Assembly: GCF_017309075.1 (NCBI RefSeq)
Contig: NZ_JAEMGS010000008.1
Coordinates: 1-64,000 of the forward strand
Reading direction: 5' to 3'
DNA: 64,000 nt
Origin: Motiliproteus sp. SC1-56
GTDB taxonomy: Bacteria; Pseudomonadota; Gammaproteobacteria; Pseudomonadales; Balneatricaceae
Both the position numbers and the translations under genes were made by a program. Shown here in pieces: positions 1-6,829 of the stretch. Each line of letters begins with the position of its first letter. Position 1 is the first letter of the stretch. The notes beneath the pieces are model-generated. The model was not told the origin of the DNA. It made no database searches and was given only the letters and a program-made list of their open reading frames with translations.

Positions 1-75
1 GAGAAACTTCTCTTTGCGTGTCTGGCGACTCTTGCTGGTGAACTCGCTGTCAGCGAAGGAGAGTTGGTGATCCAT
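1..75 (-). CDS. IS5-family transposase, N-terminal 25 codons
   Basis: The first 25 codons translate to a peptide beginning MDHQLSFADSEF and continuing with TRKEKFL. This is the characteristic start of IS5-group DDE transposases, which typically open M-x-Q-L-(S/T)-FAD-x-E and then a TRKE motif. The enzyme would catalyse cut-and-paste movement of the element. The start codon ATG lies at 75-73. The catalytic DDE residues lie outside the window, so whether this copy is intact cannot be judged. Confidence 0.85.
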   Translation of the reverse strand, partial: MDHQLSFADSEFTSKSRQTRKEKFL

Positions 76-138
76 GGATAGCCCTCAGCACATCAGAGCG
101 CGGATTGTCTCATGCCAAGGGACTTAATCGCATGCTCC
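1..138 (-). mobile_element. IS5-family insertion sequence, one end only
   Basis: Read on the minus strand, the element starts at 138 with a terminal sequence GGAGCATGCGATTAAGTCCC, which closely resembles the IS5 terminal repeat as I recall it (GGA..TGCGA..AAGTCCC shared). It is preceded by CTAA (plus positions 139-142), which fits the YTAR/CTAA target duplicated by IS5-group elements. A transposase start codon follows 60 bases inside. The rest of the element lies left of the window, so the second end and the second copy of CTAA cannot be seen. The insertion interrupts the integrase gene. Confidence 0.82.
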
Positions 139-1279
139 TTAGGTTCGGGATATAGCGGGAATAGACGCGAAAAAGCATCTCCGTAGAGGTGTGCCCCAAT
201 ACTCGAGCCACCCACTCAGGGTTTTCACCTGAGGCGAGGAATAGCGTCGCTGCTGTATGTCGAGTTTGATAAGGTCGCCGTTCTTTTAGGCGCAGATGTC
301 TGAGCAACGGATACCAAACACGCTTCGTCACATTACAGTGATCTAGTGGCTCCCCTTGCCGATTACAGAAGACGTACTTGCTGATTTTACCGGTGCTTTG
401 GTATTGAGCCTGCAAGGCATCAAACACCGGCCCCAGCATTGGAATTTCACGCTGAGATCCATCCGTTTTGGTGTATTCAGTCTTGCCGGAGACGAGGGTT
501 TCGCGCACAAGAATTTGCCGGCTATCAAAATCGACGTATTCCCACTTCAGGCCGTCGACTTCGCCGGTCCGCATCCCGGTGTAGAAACGAACCGTGTAAT
601 AGTTGCGATAGTCATCTCGCACTCGGTCCAGGATGTTGTTTACCTCATCAAGCGAGAACGGTTCGATATGCTTACGCTGAAGCTTGAGCGGTTTGATGTT
701 CCGATAAGGATTGGTGAATCCATACCGATCGGCAGCTTCGGTCATGATCATTCTAAGAACACCCATATGGGTGTTGATCGTCTTTGGCGACATGACACCG
801 GTGCTGTTGCGGCCAGGACGCTTCGATAGCTCCGCCCGAAAAGCAAGGATTGATGCTTTGGTAACCTGGTCAACCGGGAAATTTTTAAAAGCAGGCACCA
901 GCGAGCTATCGATTACAGCTCTAACGTTGCGGTTATGTGATGTGCGCCACTGGACCTGCAGCTCAGAAAACCAGGTCTCAGTAAAGTCGGAGAACATCGG
1001 TGCCTCATTTGGACCGCCATCGCAGGGGTTGCGGCGGTATGTATTAAGTGCTGCTAGTTTTGATGCAACCTTCGGCAGGTTGGGGCTGTTGGGAAAGAAC
1101 TCTCCGTAATCAAATTGATTAAGGAGCATCTTCGCTTCCATAACAGCGAGCATGCTTTCAACCTTTTTCCGGTTTTGGGCATTGTCGGGCAGCGCTGTCT
1201 GTTCTCGACAGCGCATACCCAAGAACCGAAAGTCGAAAAACAGGTTCCCGGTCTCCTTGCGAACGCGAACCTTACCCAT
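110..1279 (-). CDS. Tyrosine-type site-specific integrase, C-terminus replaced by IS5 sequence
   Basis: Tyrosine recombinase for integration and excision of a genomic element. The N-terminal 60 residues look like an arm-binding domain (DUF3596 type), followed by a core-binding SAM-like domain and a catalytic domain with TGMRTGE (Arg237), TRHTAAT (Arg340), LGHTS (His363) and VYSRY (nucleophile Tyr373). The box-II His is Tyr, as is common in this family. I start at 1279 because that ATG overlaps the stop of the upstream excisionase-like gene by 8 bases; an upstream TTG/ATG would overlap far more. The last nine residues (Arg381 onward) are encoded by the IS5 terminal repeat: the native frame ends at YIPNL plus one base at 139, where relatives continue for roughly a further 10-40 residues. 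The catalytic Tyr is intact, but the lost tail normally packs against a neighbouring protomer, so activity is doubtful. Confidence 0.9.
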   Translation of the reverse strand: MGKVRVRKETGNLFFDFRFLGMRCREQTALPDNAQNRKKVESMLAVMEAKMLLNQFDYGEFFPNSPNLPKVASKLAALNTYRRNPCDGGPNEAPMFSDFTETWFSELQVQWRTSHNRNVRAVIDSSLVPAFKNFPVDQVTKASILAFRAELSKRPGRNSTGVMSPKTINTHMGVLRMIMTEAADRYGFTNPYRNIKPLKLQRKHIEPFSLDEVNNILDRVRDDYRNYYTVRFYTGMRTGEVDGLKWEYVDFDSRQILVRETLVSGKTEYTKTDGSQREIPMLGPVFDALQAQYQSTGKISKYVFCNRQGEPLDHCNVTKRVWYPLLRHLRLKERRPYQTRHTAATLFLASGENPEWVARVLGHTSTEMLFRVYSRYIPNLRSMRLSPLA

Positions 1280-1505
1280 TGCAGAGCTCGCCGTTAGCCA
1301 TCGGAATTGAGATTGCATCCGAAGGTCCGTTCAGCATCTCTTCTTCAATGGCTTCCCAGATGTACAGGATTTTGCGCCGTCCAAACGGCTTTATGTAATG
1401 CTTGCCCTCCAGCAGTACGCTGTCTTTTAAACGCTGGCGAATAGTTCTGGCGTCGTACTTGATCCGACGGGAGAGCTCGTCCGTTGTCAGGTAGGTAAGG
1501 TTCAT
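1272..1505 (-). CDS. Excisionase-like small DNA-binding protein
   Basis: A 77-residue basic protein directly upstream of the integrase and overlapping its start by 8 bases, so the two are probably translationally coupled. The N-terminus (LTTDELSRRIKYDARTIRQRL) reads as a winged-helix/MerR-like helix-turn-helix, followed by a strand-rich stretch (HYIKPFGRRKILYIW), the usual pattern of excisionase-like recombination directionality factors. GAGG lies 7-10 bases before the ATG. The position is typical for xis in tRNA-targeting elements. No specific family member is recognised; a purely regulatory role is the alternative. Confidence 0.65.
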   Translation of the reverse strand: MNLTYLTTDELSRRIKYDARTIRQRLKDSVLLEGKHYIKPFGRRKILYIWEAIEEEMLNGPSDAISIPMANGELCNG

Positions 1506-1530
1506 GCGATCATCCTCAGGCTATTAACAG

Positions 1531-1588
1531 TAATCGAATGATAATTTTGATTATCATGTGATGATCAATATAAGCATGTTTTCGATTA
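1531..1588. promoter_or_regulatory. Operator-like dyads between int/xis and the regulator gene
   Basis: Two nested dyads sit in the AT-rich divergent intergenic region. ATGATAAT at 1538-1545 pairs with ATTATCAT at 1550-1557 (4-base centre). TAATCGAA at 1531-1538 pairs with TTCGATTA at 1581-1588. The inner dyad overlaps the place where a -10 box for the leftward xis-int transcript would lie. The natural reading is repressor binding by the divergent Cro/CI-type protein, but no binding data exist here. Confidence 0.5.
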
Positions 1589-1618
1589 TTGCAAGTATCT
1601 TTTGATAAAAAATATTAT
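1589..1618 (+). promoter_or_regulatory. Sigma-70-like promoter of the Cro/CI-type regulator
   Basis: TTGCAA at 1589-1594 and TATTAT at 1613-1618, separated by 18 bases, point at the ATG at 1633. The leader would be very short and has no strong Shine-Dalgarno, as often seen for phage-type repressors. Confidence 0.45.
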
Positions 1619-1632
1619 CTAGTGATGAAAAT

Positions 1633-1869
1633 ATGCTTCGTTATCACCTGAAAGAACTGATCGCAGATAAAGAATTCAAGGAAGGGCGCCGCATAACGAT
1701 TGCGGAAGTTGCGAAAGAAACCGGGATCAACCGAATGACGCTATCCAAGATCATCAATCACCGAGGGCATAGCACGGTGACAGATAACCTGGACAAGCTG
1801 TGTGGCTACTTTGAGTGCCCGATAGAAAAGCTGGTCACTCATATCCGCGAAGAGGAAGGGCAAGACTAG
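1633..1869 (+). CDS. Cro/CI-type (XRE) helix-turn-helix regulator
   Basis: A 78-residue protein that is essentially one HTH domain: ITIAEVAKETGINRMTLSKIINHRG forms the two helices of the motif at about residues 22-46, followed by the LCGYFECPIEKLVTH segment found in the HTH_26-type small repressors. It is transcribed away from xis-int and probably represses them through the dyads between the genes. It is followed by a strong intrinsic terminator. It belongs to the integrated element rather than the core genome. Confidence 0.8.
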   Translation: MLRYHLKELIADKEFKEGRRITIAEVAKETGINRMTLSKIINHRGHSTVTDNLDKLCGYFECPIEKLVTHIREEEGQD

Positions 1870-1897
1870 GGGCTGGCTGGCCCTGCGGTCAAACGAG

Positions 1898-1921
1898 TGG
1901 GCACTGATGTGCCCATTTTTT
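1898..1921 (+). terminator. Intrinsic terminator after the XRE regulator
   Basis: TGGGCAC (1898-1904), loop TGAT, GTGCCCA (1909-1915), then six T. The stem arms also contain the GGGCAC word repeated at 1969-1997, so this hairpin may double as an inverted pair of arm-type integrase sites. Confidence 0.7.
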
Positions 1922-1968
1922 ACTTAAGGTCTAAAACAGAAGGCTGCCGCAGCACGTGAAAAGATGCC

Positions 1969-2001
1969 GGGCACAGGATGGGCACAATTTGGGCACAACG
2001 A
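1969..2001. repeat. Three GGGCACA direct repeats with 11-bp period (putative integrase arm sites)
   Basis: GGGCACA occurs at 1969-1975, 1980-1986 and 1991-1997, exactly 11 bases apart, about one helical turn. They lie between the integrase gene and the 3' end of the tRNA gene, where attP-derived arm sites are expected in a tRNA-targeting tyrosine-integrase element. Two further GGGCAC words in inverted order form the terminator at 1898-1915. Assignment as arm sites is inference from position and periodicity. Confidence 0.55.
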
Positions 2002-2020
2002 TTTTTCAGCGCCCAAAAAC

Positions 2021-2053
2021 GAAAAAAGCAGATCAGTAAGTAACTGATCTGCT
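2021..2053 (-). terminator. Intrinsic terminator of tRNA-fMet
   Basis: On the minus strand the tRNA is followed after about 10 bases by AGCAGATCAGT, a 5-base loop and ACTGATCTGCT (plus 2027-2053), an 11-bp perfect stem, then a T-rich run (plus 2021-2027). It lies on the element side of the tRNA 3' end, so it is either inside the duplicated att segment or was supplied by the element. Confidence 0.8.
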
Positions 2054-2063
2054 TTCCGAAAAT

Positions 2064-2140
<77 letters not shown>

Positions 2141-2154
2141 TCAACGTGGGTCGT

Positions 2155-2183
2155 ATCTTACGGACAGAGCCCATACCCGTCAA
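2155..2183 (-). promoter_or_regulatory. Sigma-70 promoter of tRNA-fMet
   Basis: On the minus strand TTGACG (plus 2178-2183) and TAAGAT (plus 2155-2160) are separated by exactly 17 bases, with the tRNA 5' end 14 bases beyond the -10 box. This is a near-consensus promoter and the best one seen in the first 3 kb. Confidence 0.8.
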
Positions 2184-2303
2184 GGGCTGTCCCAATAAAT
2201 TTGACACTTTGGTGAGAAAAAATTGATGTGCTGCTGGGAGGGGAGAAGAGCGCGGTGTGGGGCCACCGCGCGGGGGTAATCTACCGATTAACCGAATCGG
2301 ACG

Positions 2304-2741
2304 TTAACTGCGAACCACGGAAACGTCTTCGGCCTGCAGGCCCTTGTCGCTCTGGACCACGTCAAATTTGACCCGCTGCCCCTCGGAGAGCGAGCGGTGG
2401 CCGGTGCCGCGAATCGAACGGAAATGGACGAAGACATCATCGCCCTGGTCGCGGGTAATAAAGCCGAAGCCTTTGGTGACGTTGAACCACTTGACGGTTC
2501 CCGCTTCACGGGTGTCGTTCTCGTCCGCTTCGTCGTCGTAGTCATAATCGGGGCTGACGGATTTGGCAGCGGCGGTGGTGGCGGCCAGCAGGCTGCAGAC
2601 GAGACAGAGAACAAACACGGTCACGGCGGTGGCCAGCATGGCCTCGGAGGGCATACCCGCGATAGCCTGCAGGATAAAGGGTGCGGCGACGCCGGCGATG
2701 GCACTGTAAATTACACTCAGTAACAGGGTTTTACTTTTCAT
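2304..2741 (-). CDS. Membrane-anchored cold-shock-domain protein
   Basis: A 145-residue protein with two predicted transmembrane helices (about 5-28 and 34-58), an acidic linker ([14 protein letters not shown]) and a C-terminal cold-shock domain (79-143). The RNA-binding motifs are intact: KWFN at 84, KGFGFI at 90-95 (RNP1) and VFVHF at 103-107 (RNP2). The domain would face the cytoplasm and bind single-stranded nucleic acid. Free Csp proteins are about 70 residues; the anchored form is less common. It is monocistronic and convergent with no neighbour. A long leader upstream is compatible with cold-shock mRNA control, but that is not shown. Confidence 0.85.
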   Translation of the reverse strand: MKSKTLLLSVIYSAIAGVAAPFILQAIAGMPSEAMLATAVTVFVLCLVCSLLAATTAAAKSVSPDYDYDDEADENDTREAGTVKWFNVTKGFGFITRDQGDDVFVHFRSIRGTGHRSLSEGQRVKFDVVQSDKGLQAEDVSVVRS

Positions 2742-2988
2742 TGTAAACTTCTCTCGGTGTTGAATATGTTAACTGTATTGATTCTCGCCGATTGCAAAGC
2801 AACCGACGATCACGCAGATTAATTCAGGGAATCAACCTCGGGGACACCCCTCCCCTTCCGTCAGACTCAGGACAGGAGGTTGAGATCAGGGGCTGTGTTG
2901 TCGATGGGGACGTCCTCCCCTGTTTATATACCGATGACGGGTAAAAAATTCAACAGCTTAATTGACCATACCGACCAGGAGCCATGCC

Positions 2989-3201
2989 TTGCAAAACCCC
3001 GAGGAGCGTCTGATAGAGCTCGAAACCCGAACCGCTTTCCAAGAAGACACCGTGCAGTCACTCAGCGACACCGTCGCCCGCCAGCAACGGGAGCTCGACG
3101 ATCTGCGAGAGATGGTCAGGATAATCAATAAGCAGTTGAAAAGCTTGAGCGAAGGCCACCCACAGAGCGTCGGGGAGGAGCCCCCACCGCCCCACTACTG
3201 A
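2989..3201 (+). CDS. slyX: SlyX family protein
   Basis: A small coiled-coil protein of the SlyX family: ERLIELETRTAFQEDTVQSL is the family signature, then a heptad-rich helix (LSDTVARQQRELDDLREMV) and a proline-rich tail ending PPPPHY, as in E. coli SlyX. Function is unknown beyond the original lysis-suppression phenotype. I place the start at TTG 2989 because AGGAG (2977-2981) is 7 bases upstream and the family begins just before ERLIELE; an earlier in-frame TTG at 2962 lacks this spacing. Confidence 0.88.
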   Translation: MQNPEERLIELETRTAFQEDTVQSLSDTVARQQRELDDLREMVRIINKQLKSLSEGHPQSVGEEPPPPHY

Positions 3202-3216
3202 GGCTGGCAAGCGCTC

Positions 3217-4041
3217 TCAGTCGAAGCCACGAAGAGGGTAGATATCGAAACGCCCGGACTTTCCCTCCAGGCGAAAGCCGGGCTCGGGGCCGGCAATGGG
3301 CGGCGCCTTGCGCGGGCGCTTGACCACCACCCGGTAGCGCGCCACTTTCAGCGCCCGGGCCAGCAGCGCCTCGGCATCCGGGTCATCCCCCACCAGATCG
3401 CGAAACAGCCGCATCTCCTTTTTAACCTGGGCGGTTTTATTGCTGTGGGGAAACATGGGGTCCAGGTAGATTACGTCGGGGCAGGCCGGACCATCCGGAC
3501 CCAGCTGCTCCAGCCAGTGGATACTGTCGCCAGTGATCAGCGACAGCCGCGCGATGATGGGCCCCACCTCCGGGTCCTGCTGCGCCCGGGCGAGCCCGTC
3601 GGCCAGCAGACTCGCCACCACCGGTGAGCGCTCGACCAGCGTAACCGTGCAGCCCAGGGTTGCGAGCACAAAGCCGTCGCGCCCCAATCCCGCCGTGACA
3701 TCCGCCACCGACGGCCGGCGCCCGCCCTTGATCCCGATCGCCTTGGCAATCTGCTGCCCCGCCCCGCCGCCGAAGCGGCGCCGGTGGGCCACGGCGCCCT
3801 GCAGAAAGTCCACCCTCACCGGCCCCGGGGCCTTGGGGCCGCAGGTCTGCAGCGCCAGCCCGTCATCCTCGACCAGCAGCGCCAGCTGCGCAGAGTCCAT
3901 TCGGGCAGGATCCGCATCCGGCGTCAGGCAGGGGACCCCCAGCTCACAGGCAAGGGTGAGCGCCCGGGGCTGGTGGGCGGCATGGCTAGGCACCACCAGC
4001 AACGGGGCGTTAAGTTCTGGGTTCACGGGGCGCTGCGTCAA
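3217..4041 (-). CDS. rsmJ: 16S rRNA (guanine1516-N2)-methyltransferase
   Basis: Methylates G1516 of 16S rRNA using SAM. The class-I methyltransferase core shows [15 protein letters not shown] (SAM-binding motif I), a following VTLVERSP acidic loop and YLDPMFPH, a motif specific to RsmJ, followed by VVVKRP near the end. At 274 residues it is somewhat longer than the E. coli protein (250). The start is TTG at 4041, which overlaps the TGA of the upstream small gene (TTGA), indicating coupling. Confidence 0.92.
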   Translation of the reverse strand: MTQRPVNPELNAPLLVVPSHAAHQPRALTLACELGVPCLTPDADPARMDSAQLALLVEDDGLALQTCGPKAPGPVRVDFLQGAVAHRRRFGGGAGQQIAKAIGIKGGRRPSVADVTAGLGRDGFVLATLGCTVTLVERSPVVASLLADGLARAQQDPEVGPIIARLSLITGDSIHWLEQLGPDGPACPDVIYLDPMFPHSNKTAQVKKEMRLFRDLVGDDPDAEALLARALKVARYRVVVKRPRKAPPIAGPEPGFRLEGKSGRFDIYPLRGFD

Positions 4042-4349
4042 ACGTAGATATCGACCCCCACCAGCTCGCCGGTTCCGGCGCCGCTCTTGAAGCTGGCGGT
4101 GGTGTGATAGAGAGAGATCGCTTCCTGGCTGCGCAAGGGAAGCTCGCGGTCGGTGGAGTAGAAGCGGGACTGCTCCTGGCGGCTCGCGCCTTCGGGCTGC
4201 ACCGGCTCGAAAAAACGGGTACGGCTGCGCCCATCATTTTTCTGGGTTTCCGCCGGTCCGGCAGGTTCCGGACGCGGGTCCGGGCGTGCGGTTACGCCCT
4301 GCGGCCGCTGCGGCAGTTGCGGAAAATTAAAGGAGGAATCTATACGCAT
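4038..4349 (-). CDS. Conserved-type small hypothetical protein upstream of rsmJ
   Basis: A 103-residue protein, proline- and arginine-rich and probably disordered through residue 45, with a more ordered C-terminal half ending in [15 protein letters not shown]. No signal peptide, membrane segment or catalytic motif. The GVDIYV ending is reminiscent of short proteins of unknown function in pseudomonads. The stop codon overlaps the rsmJ start, so it is translated with it. Function not recognised. Confidence 0.6.
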   Translation of the reverse strand: MRIDSSFNFPQLPQRPQGVTARPDPRPEPAGPAETQKNDGRSRTRFFEPVQPEGASRQEQSRFYSTDRELPLRSQEAISLYHTTASFKSGAGTGELVGVDIYV

Positions 4350-4406
4350 ACGGCCGCGTTACCGATCCAACATTGAAGTGGCCAACATTCTAACCGAGCG
4401 CCCCCC

Positions 4407-5210
4407 TCAGAGCCACCAGTACAGCCCTAATAAGGCCGCTCCCAGGATCAACCGGTAGATCACGAAGGGGGTCATGCCGAGCCGGTCCAGCAGCGTCAAG
4501 AAGAGATGAATACAGGCATAGGCACTTAGTGCCGCAAGCAGCGCCCCGAGACCCGCGGTCAGCCACTGGGCATCACTCCCGTGGCGGTAAAGCTCGACCC
4601 CTTTGTAAAGCCCGGCGGCCAAAATCAAAGGCGCAGATAAATAGAAGGAGAAACGGGCGGCGGACTGGCGGGTCAGCCCCAGCATCAGTCCCGCACTGAT
4701 GGTAATACCGGATCGGGACGTGCCGGGAATCAGGGCCACGGCCTGGGCGCAGCCGATCACCAGTACATCTTTGAGGGTCATATCCCGGGTCCGCCGCACC
4801 TCGGTGCGTCGCCAGTCGGCCCAACCCAGCACCAAGCCGAAAAAGATCGTGGTCGCAGCGATCACCAGGGTGGAGCGCAGGTGGGTCTCGATAAAGTCGT
4901 TGAAAAACGCGCCGGCGAGCACCGCCGGCAGGGTGCCGATCAGCAGCGCCCAGCCCAGGCGCCCGTGATAACTCGGACGCCCGCGGCGGACCTGACGCAG
5001 CCAGCCGTAGATCAGCAGGGCGAAATCACGGCGAAAATAGAACAGCACCGCCGCCAGGGTGCCCACGTGAACCGCCACGTCAAACGCCAGCCCCTGGTCG
5101 GGCCACCCCAGCAACTGGGCGGGAAGAATCAGGTGCGCTGAGCTGGAAACGGGCAGAAACTCGGTCACACCCTGGATCAGGGCCAAGCAAAGAATGTAAG
5201 TTAGGAGCAC
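4407..5210 (-). CDS. uppP: Undecaprenyl-diphosphatase
   Basis: Integral membrane BacA/UppP enzyme that dephosphorylates undecaprenyl diphosphate so the lipid carrier can be reused for peptidoglycan and O-antigen synthesis. Family signatures: LIQGVTEFLPVSSSAHLIL near the N-terminus (glutamate-rich (E/Q)XXXE motif) and PGTSRSGIT at about 163-171. The 267-residue length is normal. The start is GTG at 5210, which overlaps the tsaB stop by one base, so it is read from the tsaB message. Confidence 0.95.
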   Translation of the reverse strand: MLLTYILCLALIQGVTEFLPVSSSAHLILPAQLLGWPDQGLAFDVAVHVGTLAAVLFYFRRDFALLIYGWLRQVRRGRPSYHGRLGWALLIGTLPAVLAGAFFNDFIETHLRSTLVIAATTIFFGLVLGWADWRRTEVRRTRDMTLKDVLVIGCAQAVALIPGTSRSGITISAGLMLGLTRQSAARFSFYLSAPLILAAGLYKGVELYRHGSDAQWLTAGLGALLAALSAYACIHLFLTLLDRLGMTPFVIYRLILGAALLGLYWWL

Positions 5211-5896
5211 TACTGGTCCTTCAGTTTTTTCCAGGTCACCTGGTCACGCAGGTAGACCGGTTGGGCCGCCTCCGCTGCCAGTGCTTCTCCGTCAGCCAGG
5301 GCGCGGGCACCGATCCGGGCCATCCACCCGGCGCGGGGCTGGCATTCCACTTCCATATGCTGCAACCGTCCCTCGAAGCGCGCCTGCAGCTCGGGATAAC
5401 GCCACCCCGGCCCCCAGCCCACGGCCGTCCCCGGGTGCGCCGGGACGTCCACCGTATCCGGCGGGCAGACAAGCTCCTCGCCTTCGAGTCGCATGCGGTC
5501 GCCGGACCAGCGATACTGACCCCAGTAGACTTCGTTCATGCGGGCATCCAGCGCCGCCAGCACCGTGTCGGCGCCGGTGGCGTGGCGGGCGTCTTCCGCC
5601 AGGGCCGCCAAGGTGGAGACCGGCAGCAGCGGCAGCCCGGCCCCCATGGCCAACCCCTGCGCCACCCCGGCAGTAATCCGCAGGCCGGTAAAGGAGCCGG
5701 GACCGCGGCCAAAAGCGATGGCATCCAGCTGCGAAAGCGTCAGACCCGCCTCGCTCAGGCGCGCGTCCACCATGGGCAACAGGGCCTGGGTGTGCTGTCG
5801 GGGAATAACGCGAAAATCTTCGCTCACCTCGCCGTCCACGAGAAGAGCCACCGAGCAGGCGTCAGTGGAGGTATCCAGGGCTAAAATCTTGGCCAT
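5210..5896 (-). CDS. tsaB: tRNA threonylcarbamoyladenosine biosynthesis protein TsaB
   Basis: Non-catalytic partner of TsaD in the complex that makes t6A37 in ANN-decoding tRNAs. It has the actin-like ASKHA fold start ILALDTSTDACSVAL and the GRGPGSFTGLRI motif at about 63-74. The 228-residue length fits. The partner TsaE is encoded at 36964 in the same window. It overlaps uppP by one base. Confidence 0.95.
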   Translation of the reverse strand: MAKILALDTSTDACSVALLVDGEVSEDFRVIPRQHTQALLPMVDARLSEAGLTLSQLDAIAFGRGPGSFTGLRITAGVAQGLAMGAGLPLLPVSTLAALAEDARHATGADTVLAALDARMNEVYWGQYRWSGDRMRLEGEELVCPPDTVDVPAHPGTAVGWGPGWRYPELQARFEGRLQHMEVECQPRAGWMARIGARALADGEALAAEAAQPVYLRDQVTWKKLKDQ

Positions 5897-5963
5897 TGGG
5901 TGCAGTGCTCACGATGAAAGGGCCGCATTTTAGCGGCTCGAAAAAAAAGATTCACGGCAGGGC

Positions 5964-6212
5964 TCAGGTTAACGCCTCCAGCTCAGCGAGGTTGGCAAGC
6001 GCCTCCTCGCGGGTATCACCGCAAACCTCCCGGCAGGGCTTAAAGCGGCCGCACACCACAGGGCGCGACGGGCTTTCAAACAGGAGGCAGCGATTGGCCC
6101 CGTCCAAATGCGGGCAAGCCACTCCCGCCGGCTTTCCCTCGGGACTGGATGGCAGGGGCGAGCTGATCGAAGGGGCGATGCAGCAGGCGCCACAACCGGG
6201 ACGGCACTCCAT
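5964..6212 (-). CDS. YkgJ family cysteine-cluster protein
   Basis: An 82-residue protein with the YkgJ/CxxCxxCC-type metal-binding pattern: CRPGCGACCIAP at the start, then CPHLDGANRCLLFE and a later VVCGRFKPCREVCG. These cysteines probably hold zinc or an Fe-S cluster. Role unknown. Its ATG overlaps the ubiX stop (TGATG), placing it third in an mpl-ubiX-ykgJ operon. Confidence 0.85.
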   Translation of the reverse strand: MECRPGCGACCIAPSISSPLPSSPEGKPAGVACPHLDGANRCLLFESPSRPVVCGRFKPCREVCGDTREEALANLAELEALT

Positions 6213-6829
6213 CAGCAGCTCTTCTCACCCCAGCGGGGCAGCAACGTCTGCTCCACTCCCAGCTGATCGAGAATGCGGGCGACAATAAAGTCGACCATCT
6301 CCTCGACCGAGGCCGGCCGTTGATAAAAACCGGGGCTGGCAGGCAGGATGGTCGCCCCCATCTGGGTCAGCTTCAGCATGTTCTCCAGGTGGATGGCCGA
6401 GTACGGGGCCTCCCGCGGCACCAGGATCAGCTGGCGCCGCTCCTTGAGGGCCACATCCACCGCCCGCTCGATCAGATTATCGCTGGCACCGCAGGCAAAC
6501 GCCGACAGACTGCCGGTGCTGCACGGGCAGACCACCATGGCCGCCGGCGCCCCGGAGCCGGAGGCCACCGGCGCCATCCACTGCTCCCGGGAAAAGACCT
6601 GTAGCTGGCCCGGCCGGGCGCCGTAGAGCCCGCTCAGGTAAGCCTGCGCCTTGCTGGCCTCGCCAGGCAGCTGCAGGTCGGTTTCGGTCGCCACCACTAC
6701 CTGGGCCGCCCGGGAAATCATCACCGAAAGCTCGGCCCCCGCCTCAACCAGACACTGAATCAGCCGCAGTCCGTACTGCGCTCCGGAAGCCCCGGTCAGC
6801 GCCACGGCAACCCGCAACGGCTCGCTCAT
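6212..6829 (-). CDS. ubiX: Flavin prenyltransferase UbiX
   Basis: Attaches dimethylallyl to FMN to make prenyl-FMN, the cofactor of the UbiD decarboxylase in ubiquinone synthesis. Seen: VALTGASGAQYGLRLIQCL FMN-binding start, SDNLIERAVDVALKERRQLILVPREAPYSAIHLENML, and MGATILPASPGFYQRPASVEEMVDF, all diagnostic for UbiX. Length 205 is usual. The ATG overlaps the mpl stop (ATGA). UbiD is not in the window. Confidence 0.96.
   Translation of the reverse strand: MSEPLRVAVALTGASGAQYGLRLIQCLVEAGAELSVMISRAAQVVVATETDLQLPGEASKAQAYLSGLYGARPGQLQVFSREQWMAPVASGSGAPAAMVVCPCSTGSLSAFACGASDNLIERAVDVALKERRQLILVPREAPYSAIHLENMLKLTQMGATILPASPGFYQRPASVEEMVDFIVARILDQLGVEQTLLPRWGEKSC

Noticed and set aside
356-829. 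157-codon rightward frame inside the integrase gene
   Set aside because: Antisense shadow; the integrase frame has all catalytic motifs.
1969-1997. Possible CRISPR array
   Set aside because: The repeats are 7 bases with 4-base spacers, far too short; integrase arm sites are a better reading.
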